Shown one piece after another: positions 1-6,558 of a DNA stretch of 21,390 nt. The stretch's first letter is position 1, and each line of letters opens with the position of its first letter. The notes under the pieces were generated by a model. It worked only from the letters and a program-made list of their open reading frames with translations, did not search any database and was not told the DNA's origin. Source of the DNA: Actinomycetes bacterium (GTDB lineage Bacteria > Actinomycetota > Actinomycetes > Propionibacteriales > Propionibacteriaceae); assembly GCA_023387135.1 (NCBI GenBank), contig JAEWIK010000101.1, positions 1 to 21,390 on the forward strand, read 5' to 3'. The position numbers were made by a program, and so were the translations under genes.

Positions 1-803
1 ATCTCCAGGATGTCGTGCTGGTCGCGGAGGCGGCTCACCGCCTCACCCGTGAACAGCCCGTGCGTACACGCGACGCAGATCGACTTCACGCCGTAGGTGC
101 GGACTGTCTCGATCAACTCGACGATGGAGCCGGCGGTGGCGATCTCGTCGTCCAGCACGATGACGTCCTTGCCCGCGACATCGCCGACGATGGCGTCGAT
201 CACGACCTTCTCGTCGGTCAGCCTGCGCTTCGACCCGGCCGCCATCCCGACCCCGAGCAGCCGCGCGAAGTGCCCCGCCTCCTTGGCATTGCCGAAGTCG
301 GGAGACACCACGACGGTGTTGGAGAGGTCGCGGTTCCTGAAGTGCTGGGCGAGCACCGGCAGCGCCGTGAGGTGGTCGACAGGCATGGAGAAGAAACCGT
401 GGACCTGGGAGGCGTGCAGGGCCATCGTGAGCACGCGGTTCGCGCCCGCCGTCTGGATGAGGTCCGCCACCAGCCTGCCGCCGATCGAGATGCGCGGGGC
501 GTCCTTCTTGTCGGACCTCGCGTAGGCGTAGTGCGGCATGACCACCGTGACGTTGGCGGCCGACGCGCCGCGTGCCGCGTCCACCATCATGAGCAGCTCC
601 ATCAGGTTCTCCTGCACCGGAGGAACCAGCGGCTGGACGATGAAGACGTTGCGCTGGCGGCAGTTGGCGCGCAACTGCACCTGCAGGCAGTCGTTGGAGA
701 AGCGAGACAGGCGCGACGGCGACAACTCCACGTTCAGAAGGTCACACATCTCCTCTGCGAACTCACGATGGGCATGTCCGGAGAAGACTGTGATGTCGGT
801 CAC
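1..803 (-). CDS. prs: Ribose-phosphate pyrophosphokinase-like protein (partial, C-terminus outside window)
   Basis: This gene would make PRPP from ribose-5-phosphate and ATP in the cytosol, feeding nucleotide, His, Trp and NAD synthesis. About 267 codons are present; the 3' end lies beyond the left edge. The translation starts VTDITVFSGHAHREF and has the family landmarks NLMELLMMVDA, HYAYARSDKK, ALHASQVHGFF, VVSPDFGNA and a PRPP-loop-like LDDEIATAGSI. Several differ from canonical bacterial Prs: the usual FSDGE is FSNDC, ARQDRR is ARSDKK, DLHA is ALHA, and VDDMIDTGGT is LDDEIATAGS. It is therefore a divergent family member and the activity is inferred. The GTG start is chosen because no Shine-Dalgarno is visible and a TAGGGT -10 box sits 7 nt upstream, suggesting a leaderless mRNA. 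It lies 84 bp downstream of regX3 on the same strand and probably has its own promoter. Confidence 0.85.
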   Translation of the reverse strand, partial: MTDITVFSGHAHREFAEEMCDLLNVELSPSRLSRFSNDCLQVQLRANCRQRNVFIVQPLVPPVQENLMELLMMVDAARGASAANVTVVMPHYAYARSDKKDAPRISIGGRLVADLIQTAGANRVLTMALHASQVHGFFSMPVDHLTALPVLAQHFRNRDLSNTVVVSPDFGNAKEAGHFARLLGVGMAAGSKRRLTDEKVVIDAIVGDVAGKDVIVLDDEIATAGSIVELIETVRTYGVKSICVACTHGLFTGEAVSRLRDQHDILE

Positions 804-816
804 GGGGAGAACCCTA
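804..816 (-). promoter_or_regulatory. Predicted leaderless promoter of prs
   Basis: On the minus strand TAGGGT (816-811) is followed by 7 nt and then the GTG start at 803. This fits the actinobacterial TANNNT -10 element with transcription starting at or next to the start codon. No -35 element is obvious. Confidence 0.45.
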
Positions 817-887
817 ACCCCGAGGGCCGATCATCCGCATACCGCGGGTGGCGCCGAGACTGGCGATCGGGGCCGGGCGGGGCGTGC

Positions 888-1565
888 TCAGCCCTCGAAG
901 CGGTACCCCAGCCCGCGGACGGTGAGCAGCAGCGTCGGGTTGGCGGGATCCTGCTCGATCTTGGCGCGCAGCCGCTTCACGTGGACGTCGAGGGTCTTGG
1001 TGTCACCCACGTAGTCGGGCCCCCACACCCTGTCGATGAGCTGGCCGCGGGTCAGCACCCTGCCGCTGTTGCGCAGCAGCAGTTCGAGCAGTTCGAACTC
1101 CTTCAGCGCCAGCTTCACCGGCTCGCCGCGCACCGTCAGCTCGTGGCGCTCGACGTCCATCCTGACGTCGTGGGCCTCGATGACGTCGGGAGCGAGGTCG
1201 ACCTCCTGGCCGCGCCTCAGCACCGCCCTCATCCTTGCCACGAGTTCGCGGTTGCTGAAGGGCTTGGTCACGTAGTCGTCGGCGCCCAGTTCGAGCCCCA
1301 CGACGGTGTCGATCTCCGAGTCGCGCGCGGTCACCATGATGATCGGGACGTTACTGGTGGCCCTGAGCTGGCGGCAGACCTCGGTGCCGGGCATGCCGGG
1401 CAGCATGAGGTCGAGCAGGACGATGTCGGCGCCGCTGCGGTTGAACAGGGCGAGGCCCTTCGCGCCGTCCTCGGCGGTCTGGACGTCGAAGCCCTCGCGG
1501 CGCAGCATGAAGCCGACGGTCTCGCGGTAGGTGGCCTCGTCCTCGATGAGCAGCACCCTCGTCAT
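888..1565 (-). CDS. regX3: Two-component response regulator, RegX3/PhoP type
   Basis: This is a DNA-binding response regulator of 225 aa, the usual length for RegX3. The receiver domain (about residues 1-118) has acidic residues E8 and D9, the phospho-acceptor D52 in LDLMLPG, T79 in MVTA and K101 in VTKPFS. The OmpR-type winged helix (about 128-225) contains LKEFELLELLLRN, RGQLIDRVWG and LDVHVKRLRAKIE and ends VRGLGYRFEG. The start overlaps the senX3 stop by four bases (ATGA), and GAAAGGA lies upstream. Pairing with a SenX3-like kinase and divergent phoU identifies it as the phosphate-starvation regulator. In actinobacteria that protein binds GTTCACC-type direct repeats, and such a repeat is present at 2847-2868. 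The name rests on family and context. Confidence 0.93.
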   Translation of the reverse strand: MTRVLLIEDEATYRETVGFMLRREGFDVQTAEDGAKGLALFNRSGADIVLLDLMLPGMPGTEVCRQLRATSNVPIIMVTARDSEIDTVVGLELGADDYVTKPFSNRELVARMRAVLRRGQEVDLAPDVIEAHDVRMDVERHELTVRGEPVKLALKEFELLELLLRNSGRVLTRGQLIDRVWGPDYVGDTKTLDVHVKRLRAKIEQDPANPTLLLTVRGLGYRFEG

Positions 1566-2761
1566 GGGTGGGTCCTTTCTTGTCGTGCCTGCCGGTCGCG
1601 CCCGTCTGACTCGCCGAGCTTCCTCGGCTCGACGTCGACCGGCGCTGCCGCGCCCGAATACTGCGGAAGCCTGAGGGTGAAGGTGGAGCCGTGGCCCAGC
1701 CGGCTCCAGGCGGTGACCTCGCCGCCGTGGGCCACGGCGACGTGCTTGACGATCGAGAGGCCGAGGCCCGTGCCGCCGTGGGCGCGACTGCGTCCGGCGT
1801 CCACCCTGTAGAACCTCTCGAAGACCCTGTCGAGGTCGGCCTCGCTGATGCCGATGCCAGTGTCGGACACCTTGAGGTCGATCATGTCGTCCGCCCTGGT
1901 GTGCGCCGACACGACGACGCGCGCCCCCGGCTCCGAGTAGGCGATCGCGTTCTGAACGAGGTTGGTGACAGCGGTCTCGAGCTGGCCGGCGTCCCCCAGC
2001 ACCATGAGTCCTGTCTCGCCGCCCGTCGAGAGCGTGATCTCGCGTCCCTGCGCCTGCTCGCGGCAGCGCTGGACCGACGCGGCGATGACCTGGTCGATGT
2101 CGACCGGCTCGGCCGCCAGCAGGGGGTCCTCCGCCTGCAGCCTGGAGAGCTGGATGATGTGCGAGACGAGTTCGTTGAGCCGCTTCGACTCGGTGTCGAG
2201 CCGGGTCACGAACCCCCTGACCGCCTCGGGATCGTCGGCGGCGGCGGCGATGGCCTCCGAGAGCAGGATGATCGCCCCGATGGGGGTCTTCAGCTCGTGG
2301 GTGACGTTGGCGACGAAGTCGCGCCTGGTCTCGGTGAACCGCAGGTCGGCCGACCTGTCCTCGCCGGTGATCAGCACTCCCCCGTCCGGCAGCGGGGTGA
2401 GCAGCAGGTCGAGCACCATCGGCTGGGACGAGTGGCCGCGCGGCAGCTCGATCTCCATGGAGCCGGGCTCGCCGCTGCGGGCGACCTCCTCGGCGGCATG
2501 GACGATGGGCCCGTCGCTCAGCCTCGTCGCGCGCACCAGGCCGGTGGCGCGGGCCAGCCTGCTGCTGACCACCGCGGCGCCGTTGGCGTCGAGGATGACG
2601 GCGACGGCGTGCAGGTTGTCGACGACGGCGCGGAGCTGGTCCTTCGCCGACAGCACGTGCTCGTGCTGTCCTGCGCGTGAGCGCAGCGTCCGCCAAACGA
2701 CCAGCCCTCCGGCTACCATGCCGGCCACCACTCCCAGCAGTGCCGCAGCCCAGGGCGTCAT
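1562..2761 (-). CDS. senX3: Sensor histidine kinase, SenX3 type
   Basis: This membrane sensor kinase of 399 aa would phosphorylate RegX3. There is one N-terminal hydrophobic segment (about residues 4-24), then a PAS-like region (about 40-135). The dimerisation/phospho-acceptor helix has H155 in FVANVTHELKTP. The ATPase domain has an N box (NLVQNAIAYS), DTGIGISE and GTGLGLSIVKH. With a single TM segment and no large extracellular domain it matches SenX3, which is thought to sense phosphate through the Pst/PhoU system rather than directly. I chose the ATG at 2761 rather than the GTG at 2788 because TACACT lies exactly 7 nt upstream of it, the leaderless spacing seen repeatedly here, and the membrane segment follows at once. 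It is divergent from phoU. Confidence 0.92.
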   Translation of the reverse strand: MTPWAAALLGVVAGMVAGGLVVWRTLRSRAGQHEHVLSAKDQLRAVVDNLHAVAVILDANGAAVVSSRLARATGLVRATRLSDGPIVHAAEEVARSGEPGSMEIELPRGHSSQPMVLDLLLTPLPDGGVLITGEDRSADLRFTETRRDFVANVTHELKTPIGAIILLSEAIAAAADDPEAVRGFVTRLDTESKRLNELVSHIIQLSRLQAEDPLLAAEPVDIDQVIAASVQRCREQAQGREITLSTGGETGLMVLGDAGQLETAVTNLVQNAIAYSEPGARVVVSAHTRADDMIDLKVSDTGIGISEADLDRVFERFYRVDAGRSRAHGGTGLGLSIVKHVAVAHGGEVTAWSRLGHGSTFTLRLPQYSGAAAPVDVEPRKLGESDGRDRQARQERTHP

Positions 2762-2774
2762 GACTCGGAGTGTA
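2762..2774 (-). promoter_or_regulatory. Predicted leaderless promoter of senX3-regX3
   Basis: Minus-strand TACACT (2774-2769) is separated by 7 nt from the ATG at 2761. No Shine-Dalgarno is present, which favours a leaderless transcript. Confidence 0.5.
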
Positions 2775-2846
2775 CGGCCACGCGACACCCGCTCCGCCGC
2801 CTGTCAAAGCCTGCGCAGCGGCGTGCCGCGCGAAGATTCATGTTCT

Positions 2847-2868
2847 GTTCACCGGCTGTTCCCCACTC
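2847..2868. promoter_or_regulatory. Candidate PHO box (RegX3/PhoP operator) between senX3 and phoU
   Basis: Two adjacent 11-nt direct repeat units are seen, GTTCACCGGCT (2847-2857) and GTTCCCCACTC (2858-2868). The 11-nt phasing and the GTTCACC core match the known actinobacterial PHO-box design recognised by PhoP/RegX3. The second unit also begins a 17-bp inverted repeat, GTTCCC N5 GGGAAC (2858-2874). The box lies about 80 bp from each start codon and could control both the senX3-regX3 operon and phoU. Confidence 0.55.
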
Positions 2869-2949
2869 GGGAACATCTGCGGCCGGACCGCTCCCTAGGG
2901 TGTTGACTAGTCGAAGTACAGGTTTGCCCCACAGGAGGTTGTCCTCGCC

Positions 2950-3615
2950 ATGCGCGACAGTTACCACGAGGCCCTTGACGAGGTAGTCGACGACCTCGTC
3001 TCGATGAGCGGGTTGATCCAGATCGCGCTGCGCGACGCCACCAGGGCACTCCTCGATGCCGACCTGACGAAGGCCGAGGAGGTCATCTCCGCCGACATCA
3101 AGATCGACACCCTGCACGACGACATCGAGAACCGCTGCTTCTCGCTGCTCGCCCGGCAGGCGCCGGTCGCCGGCGAGTTGCGGACGGTGGTCGCCGCGAT
3201 GCGGATGGTCGCCGACCTCGCCAGGATGGGCGACCTGTCGGCGCACATCGCCAAGATCGCCAGGCTGCGCTACCCCGACCACGCCGTCCCGGAAGGGCTG
3301 GTCCCGAACTTCACGCTCATGGCGCGGGTCGCCGAGGAGATGGTGCAGACGGCGGCGAGGTCGTTGCGCGAGCGCAATGCTCACGACGCGGGCAAGCTCG
3401 CCGACTCCGACGAGGAGATGGACGAGCTGCGCAAGAACCAGTTCCGCGTCCTCATGGCGAAGGACTGGCCCTACAGCGTGGAAGCCGCCGTGGACGTGGC
3501 GCTGCTCGGGCGCTACTACGAGCGGATCGCCGACCACGCGGTGCTCATGGCGGGGCGCGTCATCTACGTCGTGACGGGCCTGCTGCCGGAGGGCGGCAAC
3601 TGGCCAGTGGCCTGA
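2950..3615 (+). CDS. phoU: Phosphate signalling protein PhoU
   Basis: PhoU is a cytoplasmic all-helical protein that represses the phosphate two-component system when phosphate is plentiful, working with the Pst transporter. The product is 221 aa. It shows the two tandem three-helix bundles of the family, each with an acidic metal-binding style stretch (DIKIDTLHDDIENR in the first, ADSDEEMDELRKNQ in the second), and the typical RYYERIADHAV helix near the end. The start is fixed by AGGAGG at 2933-2938. It is divergent from senX3-regX3, the standard actinobacterial arrangement. The last residues, GLLPEGGNWPVA, are encoded by the first copy of a 44-bp tandem repeat and look unlike usual PhoU tails. 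Confidence 0.94.
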   Translation: MRDSYHEALDEVVDDLVSMSGLIQIALRDATRALLDADLTKAEEVISADIKIDTLHDDIENRCFSLLARQAPVAGELRTVVAAMRMVADLARMGDLSAHIAKIARLRYPDHAVPEGLVPNFTLMARVAEEMVQTAARSLRERNAHDAGKLADSDEEMDELRKNQFRVLMAKDWPYSVEAAVDVALLGRYYERIADHAVLMAGRVIYVVTGLLPEGGNWPVA

Positions 3616-3662
3616 CACTGGGCCTGCTGCCGGAGGGCGGCAACTGGCCGGTGGCCTGACAC
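3576..3662 (+). repeat. 44-bp tandem duplication spanning the phoU stop codon
   Basis: Copy 1 (3576-3618) and copy 2 (3620-3662) begin GGGCCTGCTGCCGGAGGGCG and end GTGGCCTGACAC. They repeat with a period of 44 bp, and over the 43-bp core they differ at a single base (A at 3606, G at 3650). Copy 1 encodes the last residues and stop of PhoU; copy 2 is non-coding. Each copy contains a small inverted repeat, TGCCG-gaggg-CGGCA. Confidence 0.9.
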
Positions 3663-3678
3663 CGTCCCCAGAGACGTC

Positions 3679-3715
3679 GAGGGCCGGCACGTCGTGCCGG
3701 CCCTCGTTTGTTTCG
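3679..3715 (+). terminator. Rho-independent terminator of phoU
   Basis: This is a perfect 12-bp stem, GAGGGCCGGCAC (3679-3690) with GTGCCGGCCCTC (3694-3705), around a 3-nt loop. It is followed by the T-rich run GTTTGTTTCG on the plus strand. The minus-strand side has no T tract, so it mainly serves phoU. Confidence 0.88.
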
Positions 3716-3747
3716 TCGCGCTCGCCGGGTCTGGCCCGGCGGGGCTG

Positions 3748-4497
3748 CTACTTCTTGCCCTGGTTCTTGACCGCCTCGATGGCGGCGGCGGCCGCGGCGG
3801 GATCGAGGTAGCGGCCACCGGGAGTGGTGGGCCTCAGGTCGTCGTCGAGTTCGTACAGCAGCGGGATGCCGGTCGGGATGTTGAGCCCGGCGATGTCGGC
3901 ATCGCTGATGCCGTCGAGGTGCTTCACCAGCGCGCGCAGCGAGTTGCCGTGGGCAGCGACCAGCGTGACCTTGCCGTCCCGGAGGTCGGGGACGATGGAG
4001 TCGTACCAGTACGGCAGCATCCTGATGACGACGTCCTTCAGGCACTCGGTGAGCGGACGGGCCTCGGTCGGCAGCACCGCGTAGCGGGCGTCGTCCACCT
4101 GGGTGTACGGGTTGTCGGCCGCCAGCGGGGGCGGCGGGACGTCGTAGGAGCGCCGCCAGAGCATGAACTGCTCCTCGCCGTAGGTGGCGAGGGTCTGGGC
4201 CTTGTCCTTGCCCTGCAGGTCGCCGTAGTGGCGCTCATTGAGCCGCCAAGAGCGCCGCACCGGGATCCAGTGCCTGTCGCAGCCGTCCAGCGCCAGGTAG
4301 GCGGTGTGGATGGCGCGCCTGAGCACCGACGTGTGGACGACGTCGGGCAGCAGGCCCTCGGCCTTCAGCAGATCGCCGCCGCGCTTGGCCTCGCCGACGC
4401 CCTTCTCGTTCAGGTCGACGTCCACCCAACCGGTGAACAGGTTCTTGGAGTTCCATTCGCTCTCACCATGGCGGAGCAGAATCAACGTGGAGGTCAT
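3748..4497 (-). CDS. gpmA: 2,3-bisphosphoglycerate-dependent phosphoglycerate mutase
   Basis: This enzyme interconverts 3- and 2-phosphoglycerate in glycolysis and gluconeogenesis. The 249-aa length is normal for the dPGM family. Catalytic landmarks are visible: [10 protein letters not shown] with the phospho-accepting H10, the proton-donor region [11 protein letters not shown] (E88), and [10 protein letters not shown] with the second histidine H183. The conserved [13 protein letters not shown] and the substrate-loop stretch after YDVPPPP are also present. The start is supported by TAGGCT located 6 nt upstream of the ATG with no Shine-Dalgarno, so the mRNA is probably leaderless. It faces phoU tail to tail across the terminator and stands alone as a transcription unit. 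Confidence 0.96.
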   Translation of the reverse strand: MTSTLILLRHGESEWNSKNLFTGWVDVDLNEKGVGEAKRGGDLLKAEGLLPDVVHTSVLRRAIHTAYLALDGCDRHWIPVRRSWRLNERHYGDLQGKDKAQTLATYGEEQFMLWRRSYDVPPPPLAADNPYTQVDDARYAVLPTEARPLTECLKDVVIRMLPYWYDSIVPDLRDGKVTLVAAHGNSLRALVKHLDGISDADIAGLNIPTGIPLLYELDDDLRPTTPGGRYLDPAAAAAAIEAVKNQGKK

Positions 4498-4509
4498 GGC
4501 CTGAGCCTA
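4498..4509 (-). promoter_or_regulatory. Predicted leaderless promoter of gpmA
   Basis: Minus-strand TAGGCT (4509-4504) is followed by 6 nt (CAGGCC) and the ATG at 4497. No -35 match is evident. Confidence 0.5.
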
Positions 4510-4581
4510 CCGGCGCGAACGGACCTACCCGTTACCGGGAACTGCAATGGATGCCGCTCGAAATGCCCACCGGCTCATGGA

Positions 4582-5628
4582 TCAACTCTGGCTCAGGTTT
4601 CGGTACGCGCGCACTCCGTCCCACGAGGGGTCGAGCTGCGTGGTGACCGTCACCAAGCCCTGATCCCAGCCAGCCGTCGCGGCCTCCAATTGGCCGGCTG
4701 CCGGAGTCGTAGAGTCCACGTAGTAGTGCAGCGTCTGAACGCCGCCGCTGGTCTCGGTTGCGACGAGGTGCCCGGACCCCCGCACAATGCCGCTGAGGTG
4801 CTCTTCGAAGGCGCGCAGAGCATTGAATGATCCTTCGCCAGCCCAGCCTGCCTCGATCACGTCGAGGAAGGGGACGGTCACGACGACGTGCTGATCCCAA
4901 TCGGGCGCCTGCACCGACGAGAGCCGGTTGAGGCAGGTGACCAGCAAAGATCCCCGAGGACCATCGCCGTGCGCCAAGGACCAGCCCATCTCACCGTCGG
5001 GCATGGCCTCGGCGATCACCTGCTCGAGCAGACCGCGCAGGTCTCCCAGCGGACGGGAGTCCCGAGGCTCCCGGGTGGCGATGGTGATCTCGTCGACCCA
5101 CAACTCGACGGCTTCCTCACCCAGCGCGGCGTCCAGGCAGAGAAAGGCGATCTGGCGCTGTGCCTGCTCGGGCAGCCGCGCGAAGAGTCGATGGTGAACC
5201 GCCACGTCCAGACCGAATCCGCGTCGGGTGACGGCCACCCGGACATCCTTCAGCGCCAGCTTGGCGTCACCGATGTCGAGGTAGGCATCCAGCCCGGACG
5301 GCTGGCGCATGTCGTGGAAGGACCAGACCGCGTCTGCAGGTGGCGCTGCCCGCAGCCATCGCCGAGCGACGCGTCGCAGACCGGCATCGCCCTCGGCGGT
5401 CACCGTCAGTTGGTACTGGCTATTCACCCCCGGCCCGAATTCCCAGGCCAGGCCCGGGTCGATGGCATGCACCCGGCGTCGAACGTCACCCGCGTACTCC
5501 GGCAACCTGCCGGCGGGAAATGCCGCAGCGATGTCCGCCGCAGAAGACGCCCACCACTGCCAGAACGCGGCGATGGCCGCGGCAGGATCCGATGCTCGCT
5601 TGGGTGCCTTTTTGCGGAACAGCGACAT
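4582..5628 (-). CDS. DUF695-like protein of unknown function
   Basis: The product is 348 aa, cytosolic, with no signal peptide or membrane segment. It begins MSLFRKKAPKR, and GAGGAGG a few bases upstream of this ATG decides the start over an earlier in-frame one at 5718. The N-terminal two thirds have FWQWWASSAADI and DPGLAWEFGPG. The C-terminal part has ETSGGVQTLHYYVDS and then TTQLDPSWDGVRAYR. Such a layout (FWxWF-type start, a Y-rich strand, then DPxW near the end) recalls DUF695 proteins, whose C-terminal part resembles RraB-type folds; this assignment is from memory of the family. I infer no function. It is separated from gpmA by 84 bp and is divergent from the downstream dehydrogenase. 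Confidence 0.8.
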   Translation of the reverse strand: MSLFRKKAPKRASDPAAAIAAFWQWWASSAADIAAAFPAGRLPEYAGDVRRRVHAIDPGLAWEFGPGVNSQYQLTVTAEGDAGLRRVARRWLRAAPPADAVWSFHDMRQPSGLDAYLDIGDAKLALKDVRVAVTRRGFGLDVAVHHRLFARLPEQAQRQIAFLCLDAALGEEAVELWVDEITIATREPRDSRPLGDLRGLLEQVIAEAMPDGEMGWSLAHGDGPRGSLLVTCLNRLSSVQAPDWDQHVVVTVPFLDVIEAGWAGEGSFNALRAFEEHLSGIVRGSGHLVATETSGGVQTLHYYVDSTTPAAGQLEAATAGWDQGLVTVTTQLDPSWDGVRAYRNLSQS

Positions 5629-5693
5629 GCCGGCCTCCTCATTGAGCGCAGGACTGATGTCTCGTCCTGATGAGTTTAATGCGAGCGTCCTGA

Positions 5694-5705
5694 CAGAATC
5701 GGGAC
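5694..5705 (+). promoter_or_regulatory. Possible leaderless promoter of the SDR gene
   Basis: CAGAAT (5694-5699) is 6 nt (CGGGAC) upstream of the ATG at 5706. It has the same spacing as the other leaderless candidates, but its first base departs from TANNNT. There is no convincing Shine-Dalgarno. Confidence 0.3.
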
Positions 5706-6449
5706 ATGAGAAAACCACTCGCAGTTGTCACCGGCGCCAGTAGCGGGATAGGTGCTGCTACAGCACGCAAGCTCGCGGCGGAGGGCTTCGAGGTGATCTG
5801 CGCGGCCCGCAGGGTCGATCGGATCGAGGCGCTGGCGGCCGAGATCGGTGGACGTGCGCTCGCCTGCGACGTGACGGTCCAGGACGACGTGCAGGCCCTG
5901 GTGGCCGAGGTCGGGGACGAGCTCGCCGTGCTGGTCAACAACGCCGGCGGCGCACTGGGGCTGGAACCCGTCGCCGAGGCCGATCTCGACGCGTGGAAGC
6001 GCATGTACGAGGTCAACGTGCTGGGCACCACCCGCGTCACGAAGGCCCTGCTGCCCGCCCTGGTGGCCGCGCACGGCGTCATCGTGTTCGTGACCTCCGT
6101 CGCGGCCGACGCCGCCTACGAGGGAGGCGCCGGCTACAACGGCGCCAAGGCCGCCGAGAGGATGGTCGCCGGAGCCCTCAGGCTGGAGCTGTACGACCAG
6201 CCGGTCAGGATCACCGAGGTGGTCCCCGGCATGGTGCACACCGAGGAGTTCTCGCTGGTGCGCTTCGGAGGCGACCAGGCCAAGGCCGACGCCACCTACG
6301 CCGGGGTGCCGAACCCGCTGGTCGCCGACGACATCGCCGACGCGATCGCCTGGATGGCGACCCGTCCCGAACACGTGAACATCGACAGGATGACCATCAG
6401 GCCGCGCGCGCAGGCCGCCCAGCACAAGGTCTACCGCGTCCCGAGCTGA
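5706..6449 (+). CDS. Short-chain dehydrogenase/reductase (YdfG-like)
   Basis: This is a 247-aa NAD(P)-dependent oxidoreductase of the classical SDR family. The Rossmann cofactor loop TGASSGIG is at 9-16, with AARR at 33-36 at the end of the second strand, where a basic residue favours NADP. NNAG is at 78-81, and the catalytic S131 (VTSVA), Y144 and K148 (YNGAK) are all present. The segment VVPGMVHTEEFSLVRF and the overall length resemble YdfG-type 3-hydroxy acid dehydrogenases (serine and 3-hydroxypropionate class). The exact substrate cannot be read from sequence. It stands alone, divergent from the DUF695-like gene and convergent with the secreted-protein pair. Confidence 0.93.
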   Translation: MRKPLAVVTGASSGIGAATARKLAAEGFEVICAARRVDRIEALAAEIGGRALACDVTVQDDVQALVAEVGDELAVLVNNAGGALGLEPVAEADLDAWKRMYEVNVLGTTRVTKALLPALVAAHGVIVFVTSVAADAAYEGGAGYNGAKAAERMVAGALRLELYDQPVRITEVVPGMVHTEEFSLVRFGGDQAKADATYAGVPNPLVADDIADAIAWMATRPEHVNIDRMTIRPRAQAAQHKVYRVPS

Positions 6450-6558
6450 CCCGGAAAGACGAGGAAAGAACGCCCGTCCGTTTCCGCCTTCATCGCACGG
6501 CCACACTCCGCTGACCGACTCCACGCTCCTTCTCGTTCGTGGCGGCAGGCCGGTGGTT

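Noticed and set aside
15..1811. Long 598-aa plus-strand open frame
   Set aside because: It runs antisense to prs, regX3 and senX3, and its His/Arg/Val/Asp-rich composition is typical of frames opposite GC-rich genes. It has no recognisable domain.
888..2807. 639-aa minus-strand frame joining senX3 and regX3
   Set aside because: Only its C-terminal part is real (RegX3). The N-terminal portion is an out-of-frame Arg-rich reading of senX3, so it is not a fused kinase-regulator.
6450..6558. Possible terminator between the SDR and the secreted-protein gene
   Set aside because: Only a weak GGAAA/TTTCC pairing was found. It is too short and imperfect to call.
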